Of a DNA stretch of 64,000 bases, positions 51,837 to 61,583 are shown piece by piece. A program made the position numbers and the translations under genes. Numbering within the stretch: the stretch's first letter is position 1; each line of letters opens with the position of its first letter. Location of the stretch: assembly GCF_016907925.1 (NCBI RefSeq), contig NZ_JAFBCZ010000028.1, positions 17,621 to 81,620 of the forward strand. Direction: 5' to 3'. The stretch is from Herpetosiphon giganteus (lineage in GTDB: Bacteria > Chloroflexota > Chloroflexia > Chloroflexales > Herpetosiphonaceae). The notes below the pieces were generated by a model. The model was given only the letters and a program-made list of their open reading frames with translations. It was not told the origin of the DNA and made no database searches.

Positions 51837-54809
51837 CTAAAAACCGAAATTATGATGTATCCAGTCACTAACTTCCGTTGCTCTCAGATGACCAATTTTC
51901 TCAAGTAGCTCTTTGGCGATAGAGGCGATACTTTTAGCTTGACTCAAATCATCTTCTGCCATTAACACTTTTGCCATACCAAATAAACCTACAGCTTTAT
52001 TAACAAGTGATTCTATTTCATCTGCAATATCAATTGCATCCATAAAGCTATTTCTCGCTTTTTGGTATTCCATATTGAGGAAATCAATTTCACCTTTATA
52101 AATTAGCGCATTGGACCATAAATCTTTGCGCTTAGATTGTTTTGCTAAATCTATCGCCATATCGAGATGAGTGACTACGTTGTAATCTTTAGCTGAAATC
52201 ATTGCAGCAGACAAAGCTATCAAAAGCTCACAAGTAAGACTGTACCAATTCTTTTCTTTGGCAAGTTCAAGGCCATTTTTTGCATAATTTATAGCATCGA
52301 TATAATTTTTCATTGTATTTGATAGATACGATAAGTTTAATAAAGTATGGCATAGTCTTTCATTATTCTGTATATCTCTTGCTAAATTTTCTGATTTCTT
52401 AAGCCAAATATACGCTTCATCAAGATTTCCGATCTCCTGATGAGTAGCTCCAATATTCATCATGATTAGGGATTGTCTTTGTCGATTACCAGATTTTCTT
52501 GAAAGCTCTAACCCCTCTAAAGCGTAGTTCAATGATTTTTGATATTTTCCTTGGTTAGTAGTAATAGCACCGAGATTGAGTAATAATGAACTTTGTCTTT
52601 GAATATTGCCTAGCTCTCTAGCTAAATTTAGAGATTTCAATGAATATATTTCTGACTCTTGATAATTACAAAGCCTAAACGCCACAGCTCCAAGACTTTG
52701 TAATATTCCACTAATTATTTCATTATCTTCTGATTCATATGCAAAGCCAATTCCTTCTTTATAATATTTAAAAGCTAATTCATAATTATCAATTTGAAAA
52801 TACATAGTTCCAGTTATTTGTAAAGCAAATGCTATCCTTTTAGAATCTTTCAGTGATTTAGCTAAATTCAATGCTTCATTTAATAGATTGGCTGCCAATG
52901 TGCTGTTACGTCCACTATATGCCTTCATTAAGCCATATTGACATAAAATATCACAAAGAATATCTTTTCTATTAGCTAGATGTGCGCTTTTTATCGATTT
53001 CTCGTACCATTCTTCTGCTTCTCTATAATTACTGGTCTGATGAGCAGATCGTCCTAAAAAGAACTCCAGCTTTGCAATTGAACCTTGGTCTTTTACTACA
53101 TGAGCAGAAAGCATTGCTGCATGGAGATGAGGTTTACCTTCTAAGGTAAGTCCTCTAGCCTCTAGATAGCCAAAATAATCAATTGCTAGATCGATAAGAT
53201 CACTATTCATTGCAAACTCGGCTGCATAGAATAATGCTGCTAAAACATTTGCGTGTTCTGGATCTATATGTCTAAACTCATGAGATTGAGTCCTTATAAA
53301 TTCACAAAAATAGGAGACTAATCGCTTTTTACCAGCCGTTCCTTCCATATATTCCGCGCTATAGTCATTAATCGATTGATGCATACTATAGCGACCAGAA
53401 CCAGAACTTTCTAGCAAACCATATTCATAAAGCGTAACGATTGCTTTAAAAGGAAGCGCTGTTACATACATCCCTGCTGCTTTGGAGAACGAATTGGGCT
53501 TTGCAGGAAAGACAGATAGCAATCGAAGCGCTACCTGACTATCATCTGGTAGTGCAGCATCACTCAAAGATATGACCGCATTGAGAGAGATTACTGGTCC
53601 AAGGGGTAGTCCTGGGTATGACTGTGGAGAAGATCGTGGGATTTTTAGTCTCATCTTCTCCTTTGCTGAACGAAGCTGCTTTAAGAGAACACCAAGCCGT
53701 CTTGGCTCATTAACAGGATGCTTTTCACTAAGCATATGCCCCACGAGAATGATGGATAGCGGTAGACCATCAAGTTCACGTACAAGTTCTTTCACCTCAT
53801 GAGGGTAGCGTTTCATAGCCTGAGGTGCTAAAGTTGATAAAAGCGTGATTGAGTCATTGGATGACAAATATGGTAACGAAATAGAAGAGAAGCTTTCGGC
53901 TTCCTCCGGTAATAGTCTTAATCGTGTAGTAGCTAAAATCCTACATTGCTCCCCTTGCGCCTTCAAAAAAGGGTTCAGGTGATGTATGTCCCATACGTCA
54001 TCCACCACCAGTAGCATCGCTCGGGGGCCAATACGATCCCTTATCAAGATGCTTCGCAAATCTAGATCGGATGCTTGAACCAAATCCTCGTTGCTGATAC
54101 CTAGTTCTCGACCCCAAGCCATCAATACAGTCATCAAATTAGGTTTATTTCCCAGCCCAGCCCACAAAACCCCATCAGGAGTCAAACTTAAGATTTCGTG
54201 GTGATAGGTAGCCTCAGAAACTAAGGTGGTTTTGCCAATTCCAGGAGGGCCAAAAACGAACACCCGATGGGTATTTCTCACCAAGTTATGCAATGCTTCT
54301 TGCTGATCATCCCGTCCCACGAGCCCATAGCGCATCCGAAAAGGAGCCATAAATGGCCCCTTACATTCCAACGGCCTTAGGGTCGATTGATGTCGCTCTT
54401 CTCGTTTGACTAATGCATCTGTGATAGCTTCAAGAACAGCCTTCTGTTTGGGGAAGTAGGTTGAAGGAGGAATGTCCAAATCTTTGTAAACTACTTTCGC
54501 CTGTTCGCTGTGAACCCACCGTTTCTGTGCTATAAGATAAGAATGCCAGGCAGGGTTGTGTGAATCTGGTTCTTCATCATACGGCCTCAGTTCACGAATA
54601 ATTTCCTCAAGGATTGTCTGTAGTGCCTCTGCTCGAGCCGTAACATTTTGGAACGGAAGTCCCCTATCGTGGCAACGAGCAGCCACAATCAAAAGCCATG
54701 CCAAGTGATCGTTACCAAGCGCACGCCGACCCCACTTACTCAAAGCACCCTCGACAACGGTGGGCGTGATCCATGCAAATGAATCTAAGCCGTCTGAATC
54801 GTTGCTCAT
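51837..54809 (-). CDS. STAND ATPase with TPR-like repeats, AT-rich
   Basis: 990 residues from the ATG at 54809, chosen for GGGGAGGAT upstream. The N-terminal 155 residues are helical and unrecognised (GALSKWGRRALGNDHLAWLLIVAARCHDRG). NB-ARC ATPase: Walker A FGPPGIGKTTL (186-196), Walker B AMLLVVDDVWD (about 260). The second half has TPR-like helix pairs (for example YREAEEWYEKSIKSAHLANR). Codon use and GC content differ from the GC-rich neighbours and from the other STAND gene, so it is probably an independent acquisition. No effector domain was recognised. A role in defence is inferred from class. Confidence 0.88.
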   Translation of the reverse strand: MSNDSDGLDSFAWITPTVVEGALSKWGRRALGNDHLAWLLIVAARCHDRGLPFQNVTARAEALQTILEEIIRELRPYDEEPDSHNPAWHSYLIAQKRWVHSEQAKVVYKDLDIPPSTYFPKQKAVLEAITDALVKREERHQSTLRPLECKGPFMAPFRMRYGLVGRDDQQEALHNLVRNTHRVFVFGPPGIGKTTLVSEATYHHEILSLTPDGVLWAGLGNKPNLMTVLMAWGRELGISNEDLVQASDLDLRSILIRDRIGPRAMLLVVDDVWDIHHLNPFLKAQGEQCRILATTRLRLLPEEAESFSSISLPYLSSNDSITLLSTLAPQAMKRYPHEVKELVRELDGLPLSIILVGHMLSEKHPVNEPRRLGVLLKQLRSAKEKMRLKIPRSSPQSYPGLPLGPVISLNAVISLSDAALPDDSQVALRLLSVFPAKPNSFSKAAGMYVTALPFKAIVTLYEYGLLESSGSGRYSMHQSINDYSAEYMEGTAGKKRLVSYFCEFIRTQSHEFRHIDPEHANVLAALFYAAEFAMNSDLIDLAIDYFGYLEARGLTLEGKPHLHAAMLSAHVVKDQGSIAKLEFFLGRSAHQTSNYREAEEWYEKSIKSAHLANRKDILCDILCQYGLMKAYSGRNSTLAANLLNEALNLAKSLKDSKRIAFALQITGTMYFQIDNYELAFKYYKEGIGFAYESEDNEIISGILQSLGAVAFRLCNYQESEIYSLKSLNLARELGNIQRQSSLLLNLGAITTNQGKYQKSLNYALEGLELSRKSGNRQRQSLIMMNIGATHQEIGNLDEAYIWLKKSENLARDIQNNERLCHTLLNLSYLSNTMKNYIDAINYAKNGLELAKEKNWYSLTCELLIALSAAMISAKDYNVVTHLDMAIDLAKQSKRKDLWSNALIYKGEIDFLNMEYQKARNSFMDAIDIADEIESLVNKAVGLFGMAKVLMAEDDLSQAKSIASIAKELLEKIGHLRATEVSDWIHHNFGF

Positions 54810-55168
54810 ATATCCTCCCCATAGAATGAACCTAAAAAGGAATTTGGGAGTCTTTTTGGACAAAACCTATAGTTTAAGTCAGTCCTCACGCGTATGCTAC
54901 CAATATCGGCCATCAGTGGGCCAGCGCGGAGTCTAGATAAATAATACCACGGCACAGCGCTGCCTGATCTTAATACAGGAGGAGTACCCAGAGGTAAATA
55001 GCTATGACTAGATGTCCATTCCCAGATCATCTGACGGTGAGTCACAAAGATTTAGCCACAACCATGAGGAGGTATGGTAAGGATTCGCGACAAACGGGCC
55101 ATACACTCACGCATTCCTCCCGATTATGGATACTGGTGAATCACTAGATTCACTAGGCGATTCGCGCC
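54810..55168. other. Non-coding stretch beside transposase remnant
   Basis: About 360 bases with no convincing gene. Short open frames on both strands lack ribosome sites. It carries the upstream region of the STAND gene at 54809; no clear promoter was recognised. Confidence 0.4.
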
Positions 55169-55378
55169 ACGTTTATCGATATTCTGGAAGAGGAAATCGC
55201 CGCCTTCATCGGTACGCAGCCCTATGAATGCATGGACAAACGGCGTGATCATCGTTCGCGCACCCTTTGCACGACCGCTGGCGTGATCGACGATTTACCA
55301 GTCCCGCGTACCCGTGGCGGATTTCGTACTCAGCTGTTTGACCACTACCAGCGTCGGATGCACGATGTGTATACCTGA
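55169..55378 (+). pseudogene. IS256-type transposase remnant
   Basis: The frame from 55169 reads TFIDILEEEIAAFIGTQPYE and continues with MDKRRDHRSRTLCTTAG, LPVPRTRGGFRTQLFDHYQRRM, ending in TGA at 55376-55378. This matches the N-terminal part of IS256/Mutator-family transposases (EEEI ... RRDYRNG ... VPRxRxGxFxxxLFxxYQRR). No catalytic DDE part follows and no inverted repeat was found. A decayed fragment. Confidence 0.72.
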
Positions 55379-55749
55379 TGCAGGACATAGTTGTCGGTAG
55401 TGTGATCCAAACCGCCGTTAGGACGGGGTGGTCGAGCACCTGACGAGTAACGCCCCAATTCCCCAGCCGTCTCGTGCATGTTTCATACCATTAACGATGC
55501 GTTTCATGTCTAGCAGGAGAGCTGGTGCATTAGACCAAAACGTTGAGAATAGGTCAAATGAATAAGGTATCCGCCATCTAGTAAGTGAATATTTGTGAAT
55601 TGCTTAGTGAACACGCCGTTCGAGAATACGAATTAGAGGTGCTAAACGCAGAGAAACTATGAATGGCTTAGGCCAGCGTGTCATCTAGATGTACTCAACA
55701 TTGAATAATCAACACCTTAAGATTGGAAATTGAATTATCAGGAGGCGTT
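55379..55749. other. Non-coding stretch upstream of a secreted protein gene
   Basis: About 370 bases without a clear gene. It follows the transposase remnant and precedes the ATG at 55750, whose ribosome site is AGGAGG. No promoter stands out. Confidence 0.4.
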
Positions 55750-58700
55750 ATGTGGGTGCAAGCTCGACGTTGGCACAGAATCTGTTTATCATTTATGCTT
55801 TTCATATTGGCCTTATCAACTACTCCTAGAGGATTAAAGGCACAATCCAACCAACCTTTACCAGGTGATGGTGCACCAACTGAGGATATCCGCCTGAGCT
55901 TTCAGCGTGCATATGAGCGGGTGGGAGGCTCTACTCATATCGTCGAAATGACTAATCGAGTACATACCTGGGGACAGAGCGAGGCTAATGGGGTTCAATA
56001 TCTTACCCAAAACTTTCAGGAGAAGCCTGAATGGGGGGGGGGCTGGGGATCAATTATTTATAATCCCTTCTTCGGGCGTGCCTTTGTACTCCACGGTGAT
56101 ATTGAGAATGTCTATAGTGCAGCTGGTGGACCAATAAGTGCCTGGATTGGCTATCCTGAAGATGATGAGGGTGTTTTTACGGCAGCAGAGGCCACAGTAT
56201 ACTATGATTTTGATGAAGGTAGTGCTTATCAGCATTTTGAGCGAGGATTTATTGGTTGGCCAAGGGGAGCAAATAATTTTGAACTGCATACGTATTATCC
56301 ATTTGTTCCTCGACCAGTACCTTCAAATTGCAGCTGGACACCAACAATGCGTGATTGTATATGGGAGCCGCTCCCTAATAATCGCGTACAAGTTGCGATC
56401 CTTATTCCTTTCCAACGTGCGCCAGGGTATGAAGATGAAGATATTGAAGGCACAGATCCTGTCCAAATCGACTTTTTTGTTCAACAACCCGATGGCTTTC
56501 TTAAAACCTATCAAGCAACTCCCATTAGCTCTAACTTTGCTATTGTAAAAGTTGATCTTGCTCTTAGACAAACGGTAAAATACGCCATTGAAGTCCGTAA
56601 CCTCGGACACAATACGATGAAACGTGGTACTTATCCTATGGATTTCGGTACTAACCGCCAGAGTCTCGCAACCCTTAACACTCAGTATCAGTTAGGGCAG
56701 CCACCAACGAGAAATGGCATGTATTGGAATAAGTGGGATGCAGACATTATACGTGAAGCAGAAAATTATAATCTGCCCCCAGCACTTTTAAAAGCAATGA
56801 TTGCTCATGAATCCGCCGGGTTAGGCACATCGAATGGCCTTAATCCAGCATTAGCCTACCTCTATGAGCCTTATACTGATTGGACTTCACAAAATCAGTT
56901 AAGTAGGCCAGAATTTCAGCCTTGGGTACTGCCGGGAAATCCTCCACAAAATAATGTACGCCCGTGTCAATCGGTAATTGGTCAAGGACCAGATAATCTT
57001 CCTGGCTTTAGTGTTCCAGTGGGGACGACAATTTACACGATGTTGACTCAATCTCCATACAAGAGTTGTACTAGTCCCTATCGAGGTCTTGCTTCCTGGG
57101 AATCGTGGCTGAATGATCTGCAACATGCTAATATTACAGCCCAATATCGTATTAGTGCTAGTTATGGTTTGGGACAAGTCGTTTATCGTTGGCATTATAA
57201 TAAATTTCCTGGTCCACCAGAGCAACTATATGATGCCCCCTTTGTTATTAAAACTTCTGCACGGATATTAAGTGATGCTCGCAAGGCAAATGGACAGGAA
57301 GGGATACTAACCGCAAATTCAATCGATATTTCAGCGTGGTCTAGCACACTGAATAAATATAATGGTGGTGGTCTACCCGAGTATGTTCCAAATGTTACTC
57401 AATGGTACAACGATGGTGGAGTCGCTTCAGTGCAACCGACAGTTGCACTACAATTTATAGATACATTTCAGAACATGAATATGCCAGTCAATACTATAGA
57501 GGAGCAAACGGACTCAGATACTAACCTGAGTACAGCATCAAATGAAGCGCAAATGACAGGGCCAACGATTATCCAATCTCTTATTACTGATCTTGACGAT
57601 GATGGAATACAGCAAATTGTTACCCTGATACATACACCAGATGCTTTTGGTCGAGGATCCGTTATTGTATCTGTTCATGAGTCTATAGATGCCACGAGTC
57701 CGGTGATGTGGACCACTACTCTAACCGATAATGTTCTTGGTGTTGGACAAATACGGATTGTTCAGATTAGCGGACAACAGCGACCATTTCTTGTATTAGA
57801 TGCACCAGTCGGCCTTAACTCTGTGCTTACCCGCATTTTTCAAGTTCAAGGCACAAAGCTTGAGGATCTCAGTACCAACATTGGTATTGGAGGTTTTACT
57901 AGTAATCGAGGCTTAACAGCTGTTCTTGAAGATGGTATTGTTATCGCAATAACGCGTGCTTCATTTCCCTTAAGAACTACAAACGAAATCTATCAATACG
58001 ATGGTCAAGGATTTCAACTCATTGATGTAATAACTACTATAGAAGAAACATCTACTGGAGCTGACACTGTTCCTCCAAGGACGATTATACAACTTATGGG
58101 GCAGCAAGGTCATGCAGGATGGTATCGAAGCTCAGTAACTGTTTCGTTACGTGGTATAGATGCCCAATCATCGATTCGCGAAACCCAATATCGTATTAAT
58201 GGTGGTAGTTGGCAGATATATACAACTCCGTTTGTAATTGATACTAATGGTCTTAGCAATTTGGAAGTATATTCAGTCGATTCGAGTGGGAATCAAGAAT
58301 CTACAAAAACACGAGAAATTCGTATTGATATGGTGATGCCAGCTACAACAACGACGATTAGTGGAACATTGGGGGAAAATGGATGGTATATTACCCCTGT
58401 TAGTGTAGGTATTACAGGTATTGATGTACATTCTGGGCTAGACCAGGTTCGATATCGATTAAATGGGTCTGATTGGAAGACTTTTACACTTCCATTTGTG
58501 ATCAATCTTGAAGGAATAACTACCCTTGACGTTTCTGCGGTAGATATTGCTGGGAATGAGGAAGTTATCCAGCAGTACACAGTCAAAATTGATACTCGAC
58601 GACCAGTCGTTGATGCTTGGACTGATCAGTCGAAGTATACGCGTATTGATCCCTTTATCGTTCGTTATATAGCCGAGGATCCTACACCAGGCTCTGGTAT

Positions 58701-59118
58701 TGATCGCGTTACTGCAGAGACGAATGGCATAATAGTAAATAGTGGAGCTGTAATTGACCTATTCTGGTGGAATCTTGGAGAGTATACTCTAAATGTAACA
58801 GCCACTGATATTGCTGGATGGGAAGCAAGTGATACTGCCCCATACGAACTTATTGCAACGCTTCAGAGTTTGCGTGCAACCGTCTTACGTCTCAGTACAA
58901 TGGGTGAGATTACAAATCAAGGAATCACAAACTCACTTATTGTAAAGATAGATGGAGCAATTGATGCTCATGATCGAGGTAATAATCAGGCTGCGATAAA
59001 TAAATTAAATGCTCTCATTAATGAAGTCTCAGCAATACAAGGGAAGAAACATCTAAGTATGCGTGCAGGCGGGATTTTAATTATGGATGCTCACTATATC
59101 CAATCTCACCTACCATAA
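55750..59118 (+). CDS. Large secreted lytic-transglycosylase-like protein with LGFP-like and Ig-like repeats
   Basis: 1122 residues from the ATG at 55750, chosen for AGGAGG 5 bases upstream. A signal peptide (about 1-32) is followed by an LGFP-like repeat region (about 50-170, NPFFGRAFVLHGDIENVYSA then AWIGYPEDDE). An SLT-type domain lies at about 335-530 (LPPALLKAMIAHESAG, Glu about 355; ISASYGLGQVV). A C-terminal part (about 770-950) has two OmpL47-like Ig repeats (WYRSSVTVSLRGIDAQSSIRE ... ; GWYITPVSVGITGIDVHSG). It is a likely cell-wall-active exoprotein. It is AT-rich like the STAND gene before it. A ten-G run at 56033-56042 interrupts the LGFP part. Catalytic activity is not certain. 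Confidence 0.83.
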   Translation: MWVQARRWHRICLSFMLFILALSTTPRGLKAQSNQPLPGDGAPTEDIRLSFQRAYERVGGSTHIVEMTNRVHTWGQSEANGVQYLTQNFQEKPEWGGGWGSIIYNPFFGRAFVLHGDIENVYSAAGGPISAWIGYPEDDEGVFTAAEATVYYDFDEGSAYQHFERGFIGWPRGANNFELHTYYPFVPRPVPSNCSWTPTMRDCIWEPLPNNRVQVAILIPFQRAPGYEDEDIEGTDPVQIDFFVQQPDGFLKTYQATPISSNFAIVKVDLALRQTVKYAIEVRNLGHNTMKRGTYPMDFGTNRQSLATLNTQYQLGQPPTRNGMYWNKWDADIIREAENYNLPPALLKAMIAHESAGLGTSNGLNPALAYLYEPYTDWTSQNQLSRPEFQPWVLPGNPPQNNVRPCQSVIGQGPDNLPGFSVPVGTTIYTMLTQSPYKSCTSPYRGLASWESWLNDLQHANITAQYRISASYGLGQVVYRWHYNKFPGPPEQLYDAPFVIKTSARILSDARKANGQEGILTANSIDISAWSSTLNKYNGGGLPEYVPNVTQWYNDGGVASVQPTVALQFIDTFQNMNMPVNTIEEQTDSDTNLSTASNEAQMTGPTIIQSLITDLDDDGIQQIVTLIHTPDAFGRGSVIVSVHESIDATSPVMWTTTLTDNVLGVGQIRIVQISGQQRPFLVLDAPVGLNSVLTRIFQVQGTKLEDLSTNIGIGGFTSNRGLTAVLEDGIVIAITRASFPLRTTNEIYQYDGQGFQLIDVITTIEETSTGADTVPPRTIIQLMGQQGHAGWYRSSVTVSLRGIDAQSSIRETQYRINGGSWQIYTTPFVIDTNGLSNLEVYSVDSSGNQESTKTREIRIDMVMPATTTTISGTLGENGWYITPVSVGITGIDVHSGLDQVRYRLNGSDWKTFTLPFVINLEGITTLDVSAVDIAGNEEVIQQYTVKIDTRRPVVDAWTDQSKYTRIDPFIVRYIAEDPTPGSGIDRVTAETNGIIVNSGAVIDLFWWNLGEYTLNVTATDIAGWEASDTAPYELIATLQSLRATVLRLSTMGEITNQGITNSLIVKIDGAIDAHDRGNNQAAINKLNALINEVSAIQGKKHLSMRAGGILIMDAHYIQSHLP
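56033..56042 (+). repeat. Homopolymer run of ten G inside a coding region
   Basis: Ten consecutive G within the LGFP-like region encode Trp-Gly-Gly-Gly. In-frame in this sequence. Such runs slip easily and could shift the frame to switch the exoprotein on or off. Confidence 0.85.
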
Positions 59119-59808
59119 TTAGATGGTAAGTCAAGAAACACGAAATTTTAGTGGTAGGATTAATAATCATTGAAATTAAAGCCATGGTACCATTCGTAAG
59201 CCATGGCTTATTCGTTCTATTCGTCGCTCAGATCACAGACCGAATAGTCCTAGCTGAGTATGAACACAGTAAGCGGCTTTTCTATCCAAAAAAGTGGATG
59301 CATAGGAGTTTGGTTTGATGGCCCGACGACAAGGGTATTACAAAATTTTCCACGGCCTGATGTTCCAACCAGCATTGGGTCGTTTTCTTATTCCATTATC
59401 TTGAACAATAGTGGAATAAGAGCAATGGGGCATAGTCTATCGAAAAATTGCCTGCAATTCGTTACAATTCCATTCATGGCACACGCTTAAATCCGCACTA
59501 TCGCTATGCCTGTTTTGCAACGGCTGATGATGGGCGCAGCGCTGCGGGAAATGCTGATGAATCGATTGAAATGGCGTTCGAAAATCTGCACTGGGAACAT
59601 TTGGACATGACGCTCGATTAAAGTCTTTTTTTGGGTGTAGAGTACTGATAGTGTCGTTTGTATCAGAACTCATCATAGCCAAGCACGTTGCTCAGGCAGG
59701 CGAAAACCGTACCATTCCTATGGAAAATCGAGCGTATGACGGAGCTGCATCGACCAACGTCATGCTAAAATAGCGCTATATCCAGTAGACGACCAACGGA
59801 GGACTCCC
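59119..59808. other. Long gap without a recognisable gene
   Basis: About 690 bases between the exoprotein and the toxin-antitoxin pair. One open stretch ends at about 59621 (reading ... GTRLNPHYRYACFATADD ... LHWEHLDMTLD) but lacks a start and may be a decayed 3' fragment. No function could be assigned. Confidence 0.4.
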
Positions 59809-60021
59809 ATGATCCAAAGTTCAAAAAAATCACCGCAGCGCCTGCGGGTCTTGGATCAGAAGGCCGCTCGCCGTGCAGCCGCACCCGCCCCTCGTCCCTT
59901 GAAACCTGCACCCAGCACGGGACAGTCGCTGGCCGCCTTTCGTGGCCGCTGGGCGGGCGATGATCAGCATGAGCGACTGGCAGAAGTGTCCCAACTGCGT
60001 GGACTGGCGGGTCTCGATTAA
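59809..60021 (+). CDS. Small antitoxin-like protein of VapBC pair
   Basis: 70 residues beginning MIQSSKKSPQRLRVLDQKAARR, with GGAGG upstream. The middle is basic and Pro/Ala-rich; the end (AGDDQHERLAEVSQLRGLAGLD) is acidic and helical. No known DNA-binding motif is obvious, but the next gene, a PIN toxin, overlaps its stop by 1 base (TAATG), the usual arrangement of VapB and VapC. Antitoxin role is from context. Confidence 0.72.
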   Translation: MIQSSKKSPQRLRVLDQKAARRAAAPAPRPLKPAPSTGQSLAAFRGRWAGDDQHERLAEVSQLRGLAGLD

Positions 60022-60470
60022 TGGTTCTACTGGATACCAACCATTGCAGCCTGATTCTCCAAGGCAATCCCGTGATGCTGGAGCACTTGGCTGCCATTGA
60101 CCAAACGCCCGTGATGACCTGTGTGATTGTCCAAGGTGAATTAATGCTGATGGCCGAACGGTCAGCACGGCGTGCCGAAAACCGCCGCACCGTCGATGCC
60201 TTCTTGCGTGAAATCACGATCTTTTCGATTGACCAGATCACGGCCCATACCTATGGCAGCCTCAAGGCCGCCGTCTTGCAGCACGTTGGCCCGAAGGAAA
60301 AAGCCAAACAACGGCATACCGCGCTCCACCAACTGGGCTTCTCGGAAAATGACCTGTGGATTGCCGCGATTGCGTTGCAATACCAGCTCACGCTGGTCTC
60401 GATGGATAGCGATTTTCAGCGGATACAGGCAGTGGTTTCTCTCCCCACCGTGCGCTGGGATCAGCGTTAA
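60021..60470 (+). CDS. VapC-type PIN-domain toxin
   Basis: 149 residues. The PIN motifs are present: VLLDTNHCSLIL (Asp5), CVIVQGELM (Glu40), GFSENDLWIAAIAL (Asp112), LVSMDSDFQRI (Asp130, Asp132). Length and motif order fit VapC ribonucleases. It is coupled to the preceding small gene. It would cleave RNA when the antitoxin is lost, so it may stabilise the element. Confidence 0.9.
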   Translation: MVLLDTNHCSLILQGNPVMLEHLAAIDQTPVMTCVIVQGELMLMAERSARRAENRRTVDAFLREITIFSIDQITAHTYGSLKAAVLQHVGPKEKAKQRHTALHQLGFSENDLWIAAIALQYQLTLVSMDSDFQRIQAVVSLPTVRWDQR

Positions 60471-60689
60471 GCGCGGCAATGACCGCTTCTTGCGATTTCG
60501 CTGATGAACAACGTTTTCGCGTTTCATCACAACCCCACGATGCTGGCTACCGAACGCTCCACCATGAAAAAGCATTCATGCTAGGGCTGTTTTTCGCCAT
60601 ATGGCCATGCATGCTGAAACCGATCCCCTGATGACAAATGTATGGTAGAGTACCCAGAGGATGGTTTGTGTAGGACAGGATAGACCGCA

Positions 60690-61121
60690 ATGGCCGCTCG
60701 CGATCTCTTTCACGCGCTTGTCCGCTCCGCCTTGGAAACCCATGGCTGGACGATTACCCACGATCCCTACGTCTTGACCGTTGGTGGGGTCGATTTTGCG
60801 ATTGATTTGGGTGCCGAACATCTGGTGGCCGCCAAGCGGAATGGGGTGCAGATCGCCGTCGAAATTAAAAGCTTTCTGGGGCCATCCTTGGTTACTGATT
60901 TTCATGCGGCCTTAGGGCAATTCTTGAATTATCAGTTGGCCTTGGAACAGACCGATCCAACCCGCCAGTTGTATTTGGCCGTGCCGCTCGATGCGTACCT
61001 GACCTTTTTTCAACTGCCCTTTGCCCAAACTGCGCGTGACCGTTATGGGGTACGATTGTTGATTTATGACCCTGTGCAACCAGAGGTGCTGACATGGAAT
61101 CCACATCCTCCTATCGGATGA
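60690..61121 (+). CDS. xisH: XisH-family protein
   Basis: 143 residues. The sequence is XisH-like: MAARDLFHALVRSALETHGWTITHDPY, then AEHLVAAKRNGVQIAVEIKSF, FHAALGQFLNYQLAL, LYLAVPLDAYLTFFQ. Family members have an endonuclease-like fold with acidic residues (here the D...EIKSF core). In cyanobacteria XisH and XisI are linked to excision of a DNA element, but their spread suggests another role, possibly toxin-antitoxin. The next gene is XisI-like and overlaps it by 28 bases. Confidence 0.92.
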   Translation: MAARDLFHALVRSALETHGWTITHDPYVLTVGGVDFAIDLGAEHLVAAKRNGVQIAVEIKSFLGPSLVTDFHAALGQFLNYQLALEQTDPTRQLYLAVPLDAYLTFFQLPFAQTARDRYGVRLLIYDPVQPEVLTWNPHPPIG

Positions 61122-61441
61122 TTCTCCAAGCGGTGTTAACCGACTATCATACGCGAACCAAGGATGCCGACTCCACGCTGGAGCGGCAACTGATTCTTGA
61201 TCCCGTCCATGATCATTACATGCTGATGGCGGTTGGCTGGCAGGGGCCACGCCGGATTGCCCATTGTCTGATTCACTGCGATCTTAAGGATGGCCAAGTC
61301 TGGATTCAGACCGATAGTACTGAGCCAGGTATTGCCGAGCAGTTGGTGGAGCAGGGCATCCCGAAACACGCCATTGTCCTTGCCTTTCTTGCGCCCTATA
61401 AACGACCCTATAGTGGCTTTGGGGTAGAACACGCGGCCTAA
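61094..61441 (+). CDS. xisI: XisI-family protein
   Basis: 115 residues. The XisI pattern is visible: YRMILQAVLTDYHTRTK, HYMLMAVGWQGPRRIAHCLIHCDLKDGQVWIQ, EPGIAEQLVEQGIPKHAIVLAFLAPYKRPYSGF. It overlaps XisH by 28 bases, so expression is coupled. It is the usual partner of XisH, possibly controlling it. Confidence 0.93.
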   Translation: MESTSSYRMILQAVLTDYHTRTKDADSTLERQLILDPVHDHYMLMAVGWQGPRRIAHCLIHCDLKDGQVWIQTDSTEPGIAEQLVEQGIPKHAIVLAFLAPYKRPYSGFGVEHAA

Positions 61442-61583
61442 GTGCGGAACCGCTGCGCCCTGCGATTGAGCTAATTTTGGGTGATAGGGTACTGATTTTG
61501 TAGCCAAATCAGCCCCTATGGTTAAGAGGATTTAATCTCCATTTCATTGTACTTTTGTTTGTCATGGAGAAGTGTCGGGCGGA

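Noticed and set aside
55206..55439. Minus-strand open frame over the IS256 remnant
   Set aside because: It is the antisense shadow of the transposase-like frame.
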